Source of the DNA: Xanthostigma xanthostigma
Lineage: Eukaryota > Arthropoda > Insecta > Raphidioptera > Raphidiidae
Assembly (NCBI GenBank): GCA_963575645.1
Contig: OY754469.1
Coordinates: forward strand, 50,674,753-50,738,752
Direction: 5' to 3'
DNA: 64,000 bases
Part shown: positions 55,266 through 64,000 of the stretch, one piece after another
Position numbering within the stretch: position 1 is the stretch's first letter
How the letters are laid out: each line of letters begins with the position of its first letter
Translations under genes and position numbers: made by a program
The notes under the pieces: model-generated
Told to the model about the DNA's origin: nothing
The model's database searches: none
The model's input: the letters and a program-made list of their open reading frames with translations, nothing else

Positions 55266-56397
55266 CAGACAGAGCGTCTCTATTAGAGCAATTACCAATG
55301 ACGCTTGCAGTGTAAACTTAACTTTAAATAGTCAAAGATTTATGTCGCTTTGTGTATTAAGCACAGCTTCTCCTGTGTATTAATAATTAATCAGCACATG
55401 CAGAAATATTATTACAGTGCATACTTGTTACAGTAGTACCTAATTTTGCTACCGCCCGGTAAGTACAGCAGTAATAATCAAATCGGAGTGTCAGTGCTTC
55501 CCAAACAATGTTTCGCGGAAAGTCAATAATTTCATTCTATAAGCACGTAAATCGTATGATTTTGAAGTCTTCATCAAGTTGAAGCATTTTTGACACTCAA
55601 GTGCTTCTTGCTTTGCGCGTGGAGTAAGTATATGGTATTTCTGGAACTGGGAGTGGATGGTTGGAGTGGAGTTGTAAATTCTCCTCTAATTAAATAACCA
55701 AATTTCAGGGCGCATGATATGTTGCGCCGTAAGAAAAGTTTGAGAAACGCCGGTCTATAGTACTTCACTCTATAGTATACATGTATAGTACATATTATAA
55801 CGATTTAATTCATTTCGTTTTTACGATCGTAGGTACGATGGTCCCAATCGTCGTAACATGCGACGAACGAAATCAACGGGCTGCAGATAGAAAACGACGT
55901 TTTATATTTATTTCGTTGATTAAATGTATTTTCTTCACGTGTCGTGCGTTGAATGCATTGTTACAAACTGGGTATAGAGAGACGACGTAGCGTTGAAATC
56001 TACTTTCATGCTTTATTCAGAGCCATATTAACGACTTTTTATTACCGCCGGAGTGATTTATAACTGAGTCTGAGAGTCGACCGACTATTGTACTATAATC
56101 AAGTTCGACTGCTTCAACGCCGAAATAGTTTTCGCGCGAATCGATCCGCAACGTTTCTGGACGATGCTCAGCTGCACTTTCGATCAATATCGTTAGAAAT
56201 GTTGACAGCCCCTGACAAATTTAGTTTAACAGCCTAGCCGTTAGCTTTGTATAGTATACTGTAGGCTATATAGATTTGTTAATCTTATAGAGATCTGTTT
56301 CTTTTGTAATTTTAAGCAAAAAAACGTGAAAATGTATATTTACAGTCTGATTTTTTTCTTTATTTTTAGGTACTTAGATATCCATGACTACTTATTG
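55266..56397. other. Unannotated DNA
   Basis: No gene. Local inverted words near 55820-55870 ('acgatcgtaggtacgat', 'atcgtcgtaacatgcgacga') are short. Confidence 0.5.
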
Positions 56398-56580
56398 AAA
56401 ATTGTTTGTTATTAATTTTTCATAAATTTTCAAAAATTATTTAAAAAATTCAGTCTTATATTTTTAGATTATATATTTCTGAAGATCCAAATCCGGACCG
56501 AACCGTAAAGTAATAATTTTTATATTTTTTGTTAATATATTTGTCTCAAAAATTGGTTGATAAATTAATTTTATTTATTC
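56398..56580 (+). repeat. Right-arm fragment of the long-TIR MITE at 63417
   Basis: Shares 'ctgaagatccaaatccggac', 'ttttatattttttgttaata' and 'tttgtct.aaaaattgg' with the right arm of 63417-63807, and ends 'attttatttattc'. The left arm is missing or unrecognisable. Confidence 0.7.
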
Positions 56581-58283
56581 ATCTACATTCTACATATTGT
56601 CTCTCTGTACAGGCTTTTATACCGTTCGATAGCTTGTTTCTTGGGGCCGGGTTTAGGTCTGTATTAAACTGTTCAGTCTGACATCGCCCGGGTGAAAATC
56701 AGTCGAGCCGAACGGGCGGGGCACGGTATGGGTAATAAAAATATTGTCCGTTTGTCTTGTCTTGTGGCAATATAAGGCAAATATAGATGCCAGTGTAAAT
56801 AGTGAAACTTTCTATCCGCATATCAGTCATCATCATATCTCGTACATTGTAAAGGTCCGCACCAAAAGTTACATAGCGAGGAACTTTTTGTTGATATTGC
56901 TTGTTTCTATACTATATTTCTGAGTGTTCTTTATTATTTGCAAACAAAAGTTTCGTTAAGTTGTTTGTTTCCTGAAGAAGTGCTAAAAGATAAAGAAAAA
57001 AAAATATAGCAACACTACTTAGTACACATTTTCATCCTTGGTACTTTCATTCTCGTGGACAAATGACAATGTTGATGCAAATAATAAACTGTACGGAAAC
57101 ATTAGTTTAAAACGAGTTGCTTTGAAGTAGAGTGTGGACCACCGCAGTATTGTTGGCGTGATTTCAGTGTTTATAAAGTTCCTCCGTGTTTCTTTTGATA
57201 GATAAGTACATACGAACTTACCGTTAGAAATGTGACATCCAGAAAAAAACCGCGCTTTCCTAAATGTGAGTTTATATGCTGCAATATTCCATGCAAAAAT
57301 TTCTTTTCATTCAGTTGGCGCTATCGACAAATCTGTCTGTAACATAATATCAGACGTTATGAACATGAAACGTTTCTGCCAAATAACACAAAAATATCAA
57401 ACTGTTGTGTTGTGTTAACACGGAGGACCGTAAGTAAAACGAAAAAAATATTGTAAAATGTTGAAAAGTGAATTCAGACATAAATTAGTAGCGTTCCGCA
57501 AGTCTCGTGGAGCTGGATCGATATATTTTAAGAGCCATTTAAAAAATCGCACTTGTTAAGGAAATATGCAACGACAACAGCAGAAAATGCAGTCGACGCA
57601 TTATATAATAACAATTGACAGGAACAATCTGCCTGATGTGAGTGCAGCGGCAGCACTTTGCGACTGTGCAGAGAATGAGCTGTCGACGTGACCGTTGCAA
57701 CTTGTGTGCGACATTGAAAGACGTTTTGCTGACGTCAACGCTTTCTTGCCATACTATATGCAGTTAAAATTTCTTGCGTCAGTAAAATGCACATGCTGCC
57801 AGTGTCGCTTCATCTTGGCCATTATTAATAAAGTGTAGACTTCGCTTCGACCGCATTTTTAAGCTAAAGAAAAATAGGATAGGGTATTTGACACTGAAAA
57901 AATTAAGTTTTTTTAAAAATCTGTTATTATTTCGCATGTACCTATGCCCCAGTTGTCAAAAATACACTTTTTCTTTAATAATAAAAATAAAGAAAATAAA
58001 AAAACAGTTAGTATATAAAAAAAAAACCTTTAAACCTTCTTTTAGGACATACCGTACTACCTCTATTTTTGATATCGGTCGGCAACGTGTTAAACACTTT
58101 AATGCAATTATATAACAGCGCACTTTTATGTATACTCAGGATTAACTTAAATATAAAACATTGCGCCTCGTGCCGTAAGCATGTGCATATATGCTCATTT
58201 ACAGCGAAACCTCTTTTAAGTGGAACTGAGAAATGTATACATTCAAGACAATTGTTGCAAATTATGACGTATGGTATATAGCT
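56581..58283. other. Unannotated DNA
   Basis: 57590-57830 is slightly GC-richer but every frame is interrupted. No gene is recognised. Confidence 0.5.
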
Positions 58284-58544
58284 AAAAAAAAATTGGTTGT
58301 CTGTAAAGTCGGTTTACGGACGATAGTTTTACGTGATAACGTCATAAAGAAACATTGATGAACTCTCTGACGTCACGCGAGAAGAGAGAGAAATGCGTAC
58401 AAGCCGACGCTTGGGCCGATCGTGCCTCTCTATCGCTTATACCGCGCTCTCGCTTGCACGCTCAGGCTCGGGCGGAACGTGACACTTTTTCGTGCGTGCA
58501 GCCGGTGTTTCATCAATTTATAAGACGTTATCACGTCAAAAAAA
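58284..58544 (-). mobile_element. Helentron/HINE-like element, family 1, copy 5 (short)
   Basis: About 260 bp, reverse orientation. Both ends match copy 3, with an interior of different, GC-richer sequence ('cagcgtgcaagcgagagcg'-type text read on the minus strand). The subterminal repeats GACGTTATCACGTC and the inverted 3' hairpin are intact. The frame at 58355-58573 is a by-product. Confidence 0.75.
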
Positions 58545-58809
58545 CTGAAATTCGAGAGATTGATCATATTTAGAAAAGTGTCGCAGAAACAAAAGAAATA
58601 ATTGTCAAGTCAGTTTTTTAGACAGTGCTTTCTGCAACTTAGCACTTTATATAGGTATGAAGGAATCTAGTCGCATTGTCAAATTAGATTGTATGACAAT
58701 ATCTACCTTATATGCAATCCGACACGGTGGTCAAAAATACTCAGCTACATCGGTTGAGCAAAATTATAGGTATGAGCCACAATATATTTATATAATTCAC
58801 GGATAAATT

Positions 58810-59070
58810 ATATTACCGCGGCTATCATCCGGCGTGTGTCCAGCTGCCGCGTGTAGTATATTACGGCACAGTGCGCGTCGTTCTGACCGCCGCGACGCCC
58901 TGGCCTCGCGACGTGCGCGATCGATATAATATTCCCTGTAAATGTGTGTCGTCATTGACGTCGCTTCTGTTGAACTATACCGACTCTGCACAGCAGGACG
59001 CTTGCCGCCGCTCTTGTTGTGTTCACAACAACTTACTGGCGCATTGCCGTGCTGTTATGTTGACTTTTTG
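58810..59070. other. CpG-rich island
   Basis: About 260 bp with markedly higher GC and CpG than the flanks ('gaccgccgcgacgccctggc', 'ctcgcgacgtgcgcgatcga'). Opposing frames of 64 and 81 codons overlap here, neither with a known motif. A promoter, regulatory element, exon or GC-rich repeat are all possible. Confidence 0.3.
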
Positions 59071-59321
59071 CGCCAACCATGAGCGTGTTGTTATTATATG
59101 GACACAAAATGACTAGGGAAAAGTGTGAGCCGTGAAGACCAGACAAGGAGTACGAACTCCAATAGCTGCCTAAAATAAGAGATCGCATTAGTGTACCGGA
59201 ACGATGGAACGCTATACCGAAATCATGGAGTACCTAATTCCGTTCGTTTTACTGAATTTTTAGTTACGTCATACGTCATGAATCATGATATTCTAATCTT
59301 TTTTTTTCTTTTTTGTTACAG

Positions 59322-59374
59322 GTATGATTGAATGCACGCTATTATTTTAATACCTCGGATCGACATAATTAATG
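59322..59374 (+). other. Candidate non-coding exon, 53 nt
   Basis: Textbook 3' splice site: branch-like 'ttctaat', a long T/C tract and 'gttacag' ending at 59321. A donor-like ATG|GTGAGA follows 59374. All three frames of the interval have stops, so any exon would be non-coding. No partner exon can be assigned. Confidence 0.25.
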
Positions 59375-59635
59375 GTGAGAATTTAAACAAGAATTTAACT
59401 ATTTGTCACGATCAGAGCTTCTATAGACACATCATTCGTATTTTTTGTTGTAGGTAAATACAATTTGATAAATAACTCTTAACTTAATGTTTTGGTATTT
59501 TCTAAAAGACCATTTTACATCCATCGAAATGTCTGCAGTGTGTCCCGTTTTCCGTGTTCTTTTTTTACTCAAAATTATAAAAATACTAGTCTACGCTTTT
59601 AATGACAACTGACAGAGATATAACTACTGCATTGG

Positions 59636-59755
59636 TTAAATCGCATTTCTTTTGTTTTGTTTTACGCACTGGTGCGAAAAATGGTCATTTTACAACCGCT
59701 ATAATGTGGGCATGAAAAGCAGCTATTTGCATAGGTCACGGTCGTGCAAAAAAGT
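59636..59755 (+). repeat. Dispersed repeat, copy 3
   Basis: See 46861-46980. This copy has the fullest version of the shared block ('ttttacgcactggtgcgaaa'). Confidence 0.7.
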
Positions 59756-60898
59756 GTTTTCGCTATACTTAAGTAAGTCAAATGACGACAGGGAAATGTT
59801 ATGTTGTTTGCTTACAAAATAGGAAACGAATCTTATGCAGAAGAAATTCAGTCGTGTTTGCAAATTTAATTAAAAACTTTTCTACAATTGAATTTACGTG
59901 GCAGTCCAAGAAGTAAATAATATTAACTTCAGTTATGTAAATTGGATGTCAATAAATTAAAAACTCGGCTGGCAGTGTTGAACCCCGCCCACAAAATAGA
60001 ATAAAAAATTAACCCCTTAAATACATCCCTTAAAATAATCGACATAGATTTTACATTACAATATCTGCATCAAATTATATACACACTTCTGAACCCATTT
60101 GGTATTAAAAATGTAAGTTAACAAAATCGGTTCAGTTGTTTCTTAGATGCGACCTTTGGAAACTGACAAACCGAAGCGAATCCGTGCTTAGTCCCAGGTA
60201 ACGGTAAATTTTATTATTTAAAAGAATTTTTTTAAGGTTATTGGGAAAAACTCGAAAATAGTTTTTTATTTTTTTTTTCATATGCAAATGTTGTAAACTT
60301 AAGAAGAATGTACTCTGTTCTGTAATCATGTAGAATAATATATAGTTCGAACCTATAAAAAGGCGACGCGAAACGTCGGGTCTAAAGGCGCAAAAAAGCT
60401 AAACACACTCCAGTGCGAAAAGAGAGTCCAACAAAAATAGGTTCTTCCGATAAATTAAAGCAACCGTTTCATAGCGACCTAAAATTCCTATAAAGTGTAG
60501 GAAAGTGTCTGATGTTGTATTTTATAAAAATATATTAAAGAAATCGTTAGAATTTTAAACAGCGGTGATGAGTAATTTATTGTCTAGCCGACTGGTAGGT
60601 CATTATAGTGTATGTAATGTACCATACCTATGGCAAAAACACTTAAAATGCGCAAAAATAAATACTGTTAAAATGCAAAAAAAAAACAGTTTCGTGCTGA
60701 ACTAGAATATAGTTTTGTAATAGTCTGTAGTTTAATAACAATAATTATGATTTATAACACATATTTTCACGGAAGACAATTTGAATAATGTTTCCGACAC
60801 GGTGATTACTGGAATGAAACAAAGAATACAGTTACACTGCACACACACTAGTGGATTACGTTCCTTATACAGTTATTTGTTTGTCAACGGCCAAATGT
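59756..60898. other. Unannotated AT-rich DNA
   Basis: 'aaaatcggttcagttgtttc' (60125-60144) is a phrase common near the ends of insect interspersed repeats, but I cannot delimit one. Nothing else is recognised. Confidence 0.45.
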
Positions 60899-61474
60899 AA
60901 TTATATCTCATGTTTCGCTCTCAGAATCACTATGTAGTACATTTCTTTGTACACAGATGGAGCCACAATTCAGAAAAAAAATAAGAAAGAAACAGACCTG
61001 CGCCATCTCATGTCAGCTTATGTCATAATTTTCTTTGTGCAGTCACAGTTCAGACGCGTTTTTTTTTCGTCTCAACTTTTTTCACTAATAAATGTTTTTT
61101 TCAAGTGATTTTTTAAAGTGATTTTTTAGTTTTGTTAACTAAATTCATTAATCGCAAACGTGATCCATCTGAGATGCGAAAATAGGTTTTCTAGTATTAA
61201 TGGCGATTAGATTAGTGTTACGGCTAGCGCGCCGGCCTTTGTTTTAATTATCGTGAGCCTGATTCTCACCTCCATGGATGCCATTTATCTTGATATGTTT
61301 TTTTATGTAATTAGACACTGCCGAACTTGTTGTCAAGTGTCTACAATTTAAAATATGTTTTTTGCTAATTAATAGTCCTGTTTTGATATTGTCAACATTG
61401 TTTTTCCACGTTGTGTTTAGGCTTGCTCTAAACATCTACATAGTGATTCTGAGAGCGAAACATGAGATATAATT
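60899..61474. mobile_element. Palindromic complex, element X
   Basis: Perfect 39-bp inverted ends (60899-60937 and 61436-61474), beginning AATTATATCTCATGTTTCGC. The interior next to the left arm (about 60930-61026) recurs inverted inside element Y (about 61688-61784), differing by one base in an A/T-run. A decayed tRNA-like stretch ('ttacggctagcgcgccggcc' near 61219 and 'gcctgattctcacct' near 61257) may be a SINE relic. No coding sequence. X overlaps Y by the eight bases ATATAATT. Confidence 0.78.
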
Positions 61475-61868
61475 GTATGATCGAGCGAGCCCGCCGAAGG
61501 CGGGCGAAGCTCGATCGTAATTATATCGATTGTTTCGCTCGAAGAGATCACTCCCCACCCAAGTCTTGTTCCATTAAATGGTTAAAGGAATAGATATAAA
61601 GGTTAATAAATTTGTTATTATTATTATTAATGTGAATCAGGATCTCCCACCCGTGATCTCTTCCATTCGTATTCACTTTGAACTTTATGACATAAGCTGA
61701 CATGAGATGGCGCAGGTCTGTTTCTTTCTTATTTTTTTTTCTGAATTGTGGCTCCATCTGTGTACAAAGAAATGTACTACATAGTGATCTCTTCGAGCGA
61801 AACAATCGATATAATTACGATCGAGCTTCGCCCGCCTTCGGCGGGCTCGCTCGATCATACAATTATAT
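61467..61868. mobile_element. Palindromic complex, element Y with GC hairpins
   Basis: The 86-bp inverted ends (61467-61552 and 61783-61868) appear perfect. Each contains a nested GC hairpin, GATCGAGC-ga-GCCCGCC-gaa-GGCGGGC-gaa-GCTCGATC (61479-61516 in the left arm). The junction between X and Y (61441-61552) is itself an imperfect palindrome of about 110 bp centred on that hairpin, with 'agtgat.ct' and 'gagcgaaaca' on both sides. There is no coding sequence. The overlapping frames are by-products. Confidence 0.8.
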
Positions 61869-63416
61869 GTTAAAAATAATTTATATTGATTGTTATTATA
61901 CTTTGTTCAAAGTTTTTAAAATGTAACAGTCTTTGCAAAGAGTGATTTTTTTACAAGATTTCGTTCAACCTACGTTTGTCAATCAGTCAGTCACTCTGTC
62001 AGTTTGGATCAAATCTTGCAAGTCGATTTTGAACCACTTCGACTCGGTCCGTTCTTTCCAACTGGGAACACGGCAGCATCCAGTATCCCGGTTCCTTGTC
62101 CGCAAATGATAATATGCAGAACCGTTTCGGGAAATATATTTTTGTCGCGCTGACATCACTTCATTGACAATGCTGCCGGTCGGTCTGTTTGTCTTTTTGC
62201 TGTGCACGCATAAATTGCACGCGTATTAGAGTGTGTGTCCATCCGGAAACGTTACATAATCTTAATTGATGCGAGGCATTTCCGTGACTTGTCTGTTACA
62301 AATCCCGTTTCCACCTTCCACTCTGGGAAGTGAAGAAAGACGTGCGAATTTCATTTTAAATTTTTCTATTAAGGCTGTCGGAACGCTCTGAGATTACACA
62401 TAAAATAGGGCTTTGGCTCCCAATTGATTATTGACTTATTAGTCAACATTTTGCAAAAATTATTTTTTTATAAGGAAGATAAAAGACCAGTCTCGGTTCC
62501 TAGCGGAGTACTTTTTTAATTAATGAATGATTTTCTAGAAAAAAATTGACAAATAATTGCGCGAAAAATGCTAATTTTCAAAGTCACACTACAGCTTTAT
62601 TAATACTTATTTGATAAAACTGTTCCGTCAGAAACCTAAAGTGAACCTTCCTTTTTCGAAAAAGTTCAAAAAATTTTCGAATATTTCCAAAAAAATGGTG
62701 TAATCTATTGCAAGCGGTACCCTTGCAATGGCGTTTTTTTGCATCGTGGTGTAGCGGCAACTGGTGACAATAATTTCAAACTGCTATTTAACTCCGCCTT
62801 CGAATGCAATATTACGACAAACGCTTTTGTAAATAGTAGAGGAAAGTGGTGTAAAACATCGAATAATATGTTTAAACTTCTGTATTCAGATTTTATATTT
62901 AAAAAAAAGTCAATCACGTGTTAGGAACGCACATGCTAGGTTTCGTTGTATTCGTACGACGATAATATATTTATAAAAATATTCTCACGAATAGTTGCAA
63001 ACTGCTCTTGTTGATATCTGTCAAAATTTGATACATTTTAACATAAAGATTTGCTTGTGTTAAAAAATCCTACCTCAGGACCGTTTTGTTTTCATATCGT
63101 GTAATTTTGATTGAAAGTAGTAACTAAAGAATTTTTCTATAATTTTTTTGTATTGATAGTTTAGAAATTGGAGGTGGGGCTTTTGGATAAAAAATTTTAA
63201 AGCAAATTCTTCGTTTCTTATAACATTTCTATTGCATTTTAAGAAAGACACCCCACTCAATTAAACTATAAGGCGGAAAAAAATATTTTGATTACACTTT
63301 CAACTCATGAGAGAGGGTTCAAAAAAAATGTTTGCAAAAGATCATCATATCTTTTTTTAATAACTATAAGAGTAGATAAATATAAAAATTAAAAATTAAA
63401 AATATAATTGAATTAA
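61869..63416. other. Unannotated AT-rich DNA
   Basis: No gene or delimited repeat. The opposing frames at 62705-62924 are low-information. Confidence 0.5.
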
Positions 63417-63807
63417 TCAATAAATAAAATTATCGACCAATTTTTCAGACAAATATATTAACAAAAAATATAAAAATTAATACATTAACTTTTCGGTCCG
63501 GATTTGGATCTTCTTCAGAACTGATCTAAAATAAATTATAAGAATTAATTAATAATTAGTTTCTAATTGATTTTTGAAAAAAATTTGTAAAAAATGTTTG
63601 TTATTATTTTTTCAATATTTGATAATTGAAAACTTAAAGCGAATTTTATTCAAAAAACAATTAGAAACTGATTATTAATTAATTTTTATATTTTTTAGAT
63701 CAGTCCTGAAGAAGGTCCAAATCCGGACCGAAACGTTAATGTATTAATTTTTATATTTTTTGTTAATATATTTGTCTGAAAAATTGGCCAATAATTTTAT
63801 TTATTGA
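63417..63807. mobile_element. Long-TIR MITE, about 390 bp
   Basis: Inverted arms of roughly 160 bp (63417-63575 and 63650-63807) both begin TCAATAAATAAAATTAT and include 'ccaatttttcagacaaata', 'taaaaattaatacattaac' and 'ggtccggatttgga.cttctt' (read inward from the left). The short centre is A/T-only. Partial copies lie at 21199 and 56398. No transposase. The superfamily is not assigned, and the first bases TCAATAA/TTATTGA have no obvious flanking duplication. Confidence 0.8.
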
Positions 63808-64000
63808 AGAATATCATCCCTTTACAACCGGCGAAACTTCTTTTGTTTTATGTTGTATGAATTGTATATTCTAATTATTTATATCTTAACTATTATCGTA
63901 TTGAAATTTTGTAGGCATATTTCACATAATATTGCGAACATTTTTAAGCAAAAAAAAAAAAATAATACATATTTTTCCTTCTGAAAATTTGCCAAGTGTG
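63808..64000. other. Window edge, unannotated
   Basis: AT-rich, with an A-run at 63951-63964. Nothing recognised. Confidence 0.5.

Larger units (their letters stand above)
58545..59635. other. Unannotated DNA with a GC-rich island and a possible exon
   Basis: Apart from the two items listed separately (58810-59070 and 59322-59374) nothing is recognised. Confidence 0.45.

Noticed and set aside
61702..61926. Overlapping frames in the palindromic complex (61548-61926)
   Set aside because: Translations of inverted-repeat arms. The same DNA recurs inverted in element X.

Overview
The window looks like non-coding chromosomal DNA of an insect, most likely a moth or butterfly (Lepidoptera). It is AT-rich on both strands, and no open frame in 64 kb can be assigned to a host protein. 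The order is inferred from the repeats: short Helitrons with CTAG 3' ends whose sequence I know from lepidopteran genomes, the interspersed repeat ending near 50130 with a 'gagaacctcctcc' and 'gtcggttaaaaa' tail, 5'-truncated non-LTR retrotransposons, tRNA-derived SINE heads, and very frequent 'taggtaccta' words. There are no bacterial operons, rRNA genes or CRISPR arrays.

Layout. 1-9500: a tRNA-Arg-like head (2.8 kb), a 1.7-kb foldback built from two 95-bp-arm hairpins and repeated 147-bp units (3.9-5.6 kb), a mariner-type MITE interrupted by a second small element (7.4-7.9 kb), an unidentified 125-codon frame (8.4-8.8 kb) and a tRNA-Ala-like SINE (9.0-9.5 kb). 9500-20500: a (TA)n tract, a PIF/Harbinger-type MITE, a copy of a GCTGCACACG-ended element, a pre-miRNA-like hairpin (15.6 kb), a well-formed candidate exon (17.1 kb), a fossil LINE RNase H domain (17.4-17.7 kb) and a complete mariner-type MITE (17.9-18.4 kb). 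20500-40500: more MITEs, a LINE 3' end (26.9-27.2 kb), three copies of a rolling-circle-like element (28.5, 34.6 and 36.9 kb), GC-rich islands, and one Helitron inserted inside another (39.4-40.4 kb). 40500-64000: a long stretch with few recognisable features, then a 126-bp inverted repeat (49.3-49.7 kb), a second Helitron carrying a tRNA-Lys-like domain (53.6-54.2 kb), two more rolling-circle-like copies (54.5 and 58.3 kb), a nested palindromic complex with GC hairpins (60.9-61.9 kb) and a long-TIR MITE (63.4-63.8 kb).

How it fits together. No pathway is encoded here. The readable content is a layered record of transposition: elements sit inside other elements at the target sites expected for their class (A|T for Helitrons, T-runs for the putative Helentron-type elements, TA or TTA for the DNA transposons). 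The most noteworthy points are two families with subterminal inverted repeats plus a 3' hairpin, the 60.9-61.9 kb palindromic complex, the 49.3-kb inverted repeat, and a few splice-bounded GC-rich patches that may be exons of a non-coding or 5'-UTR transcript. All coordinates were read by eye, and identities were not computed.
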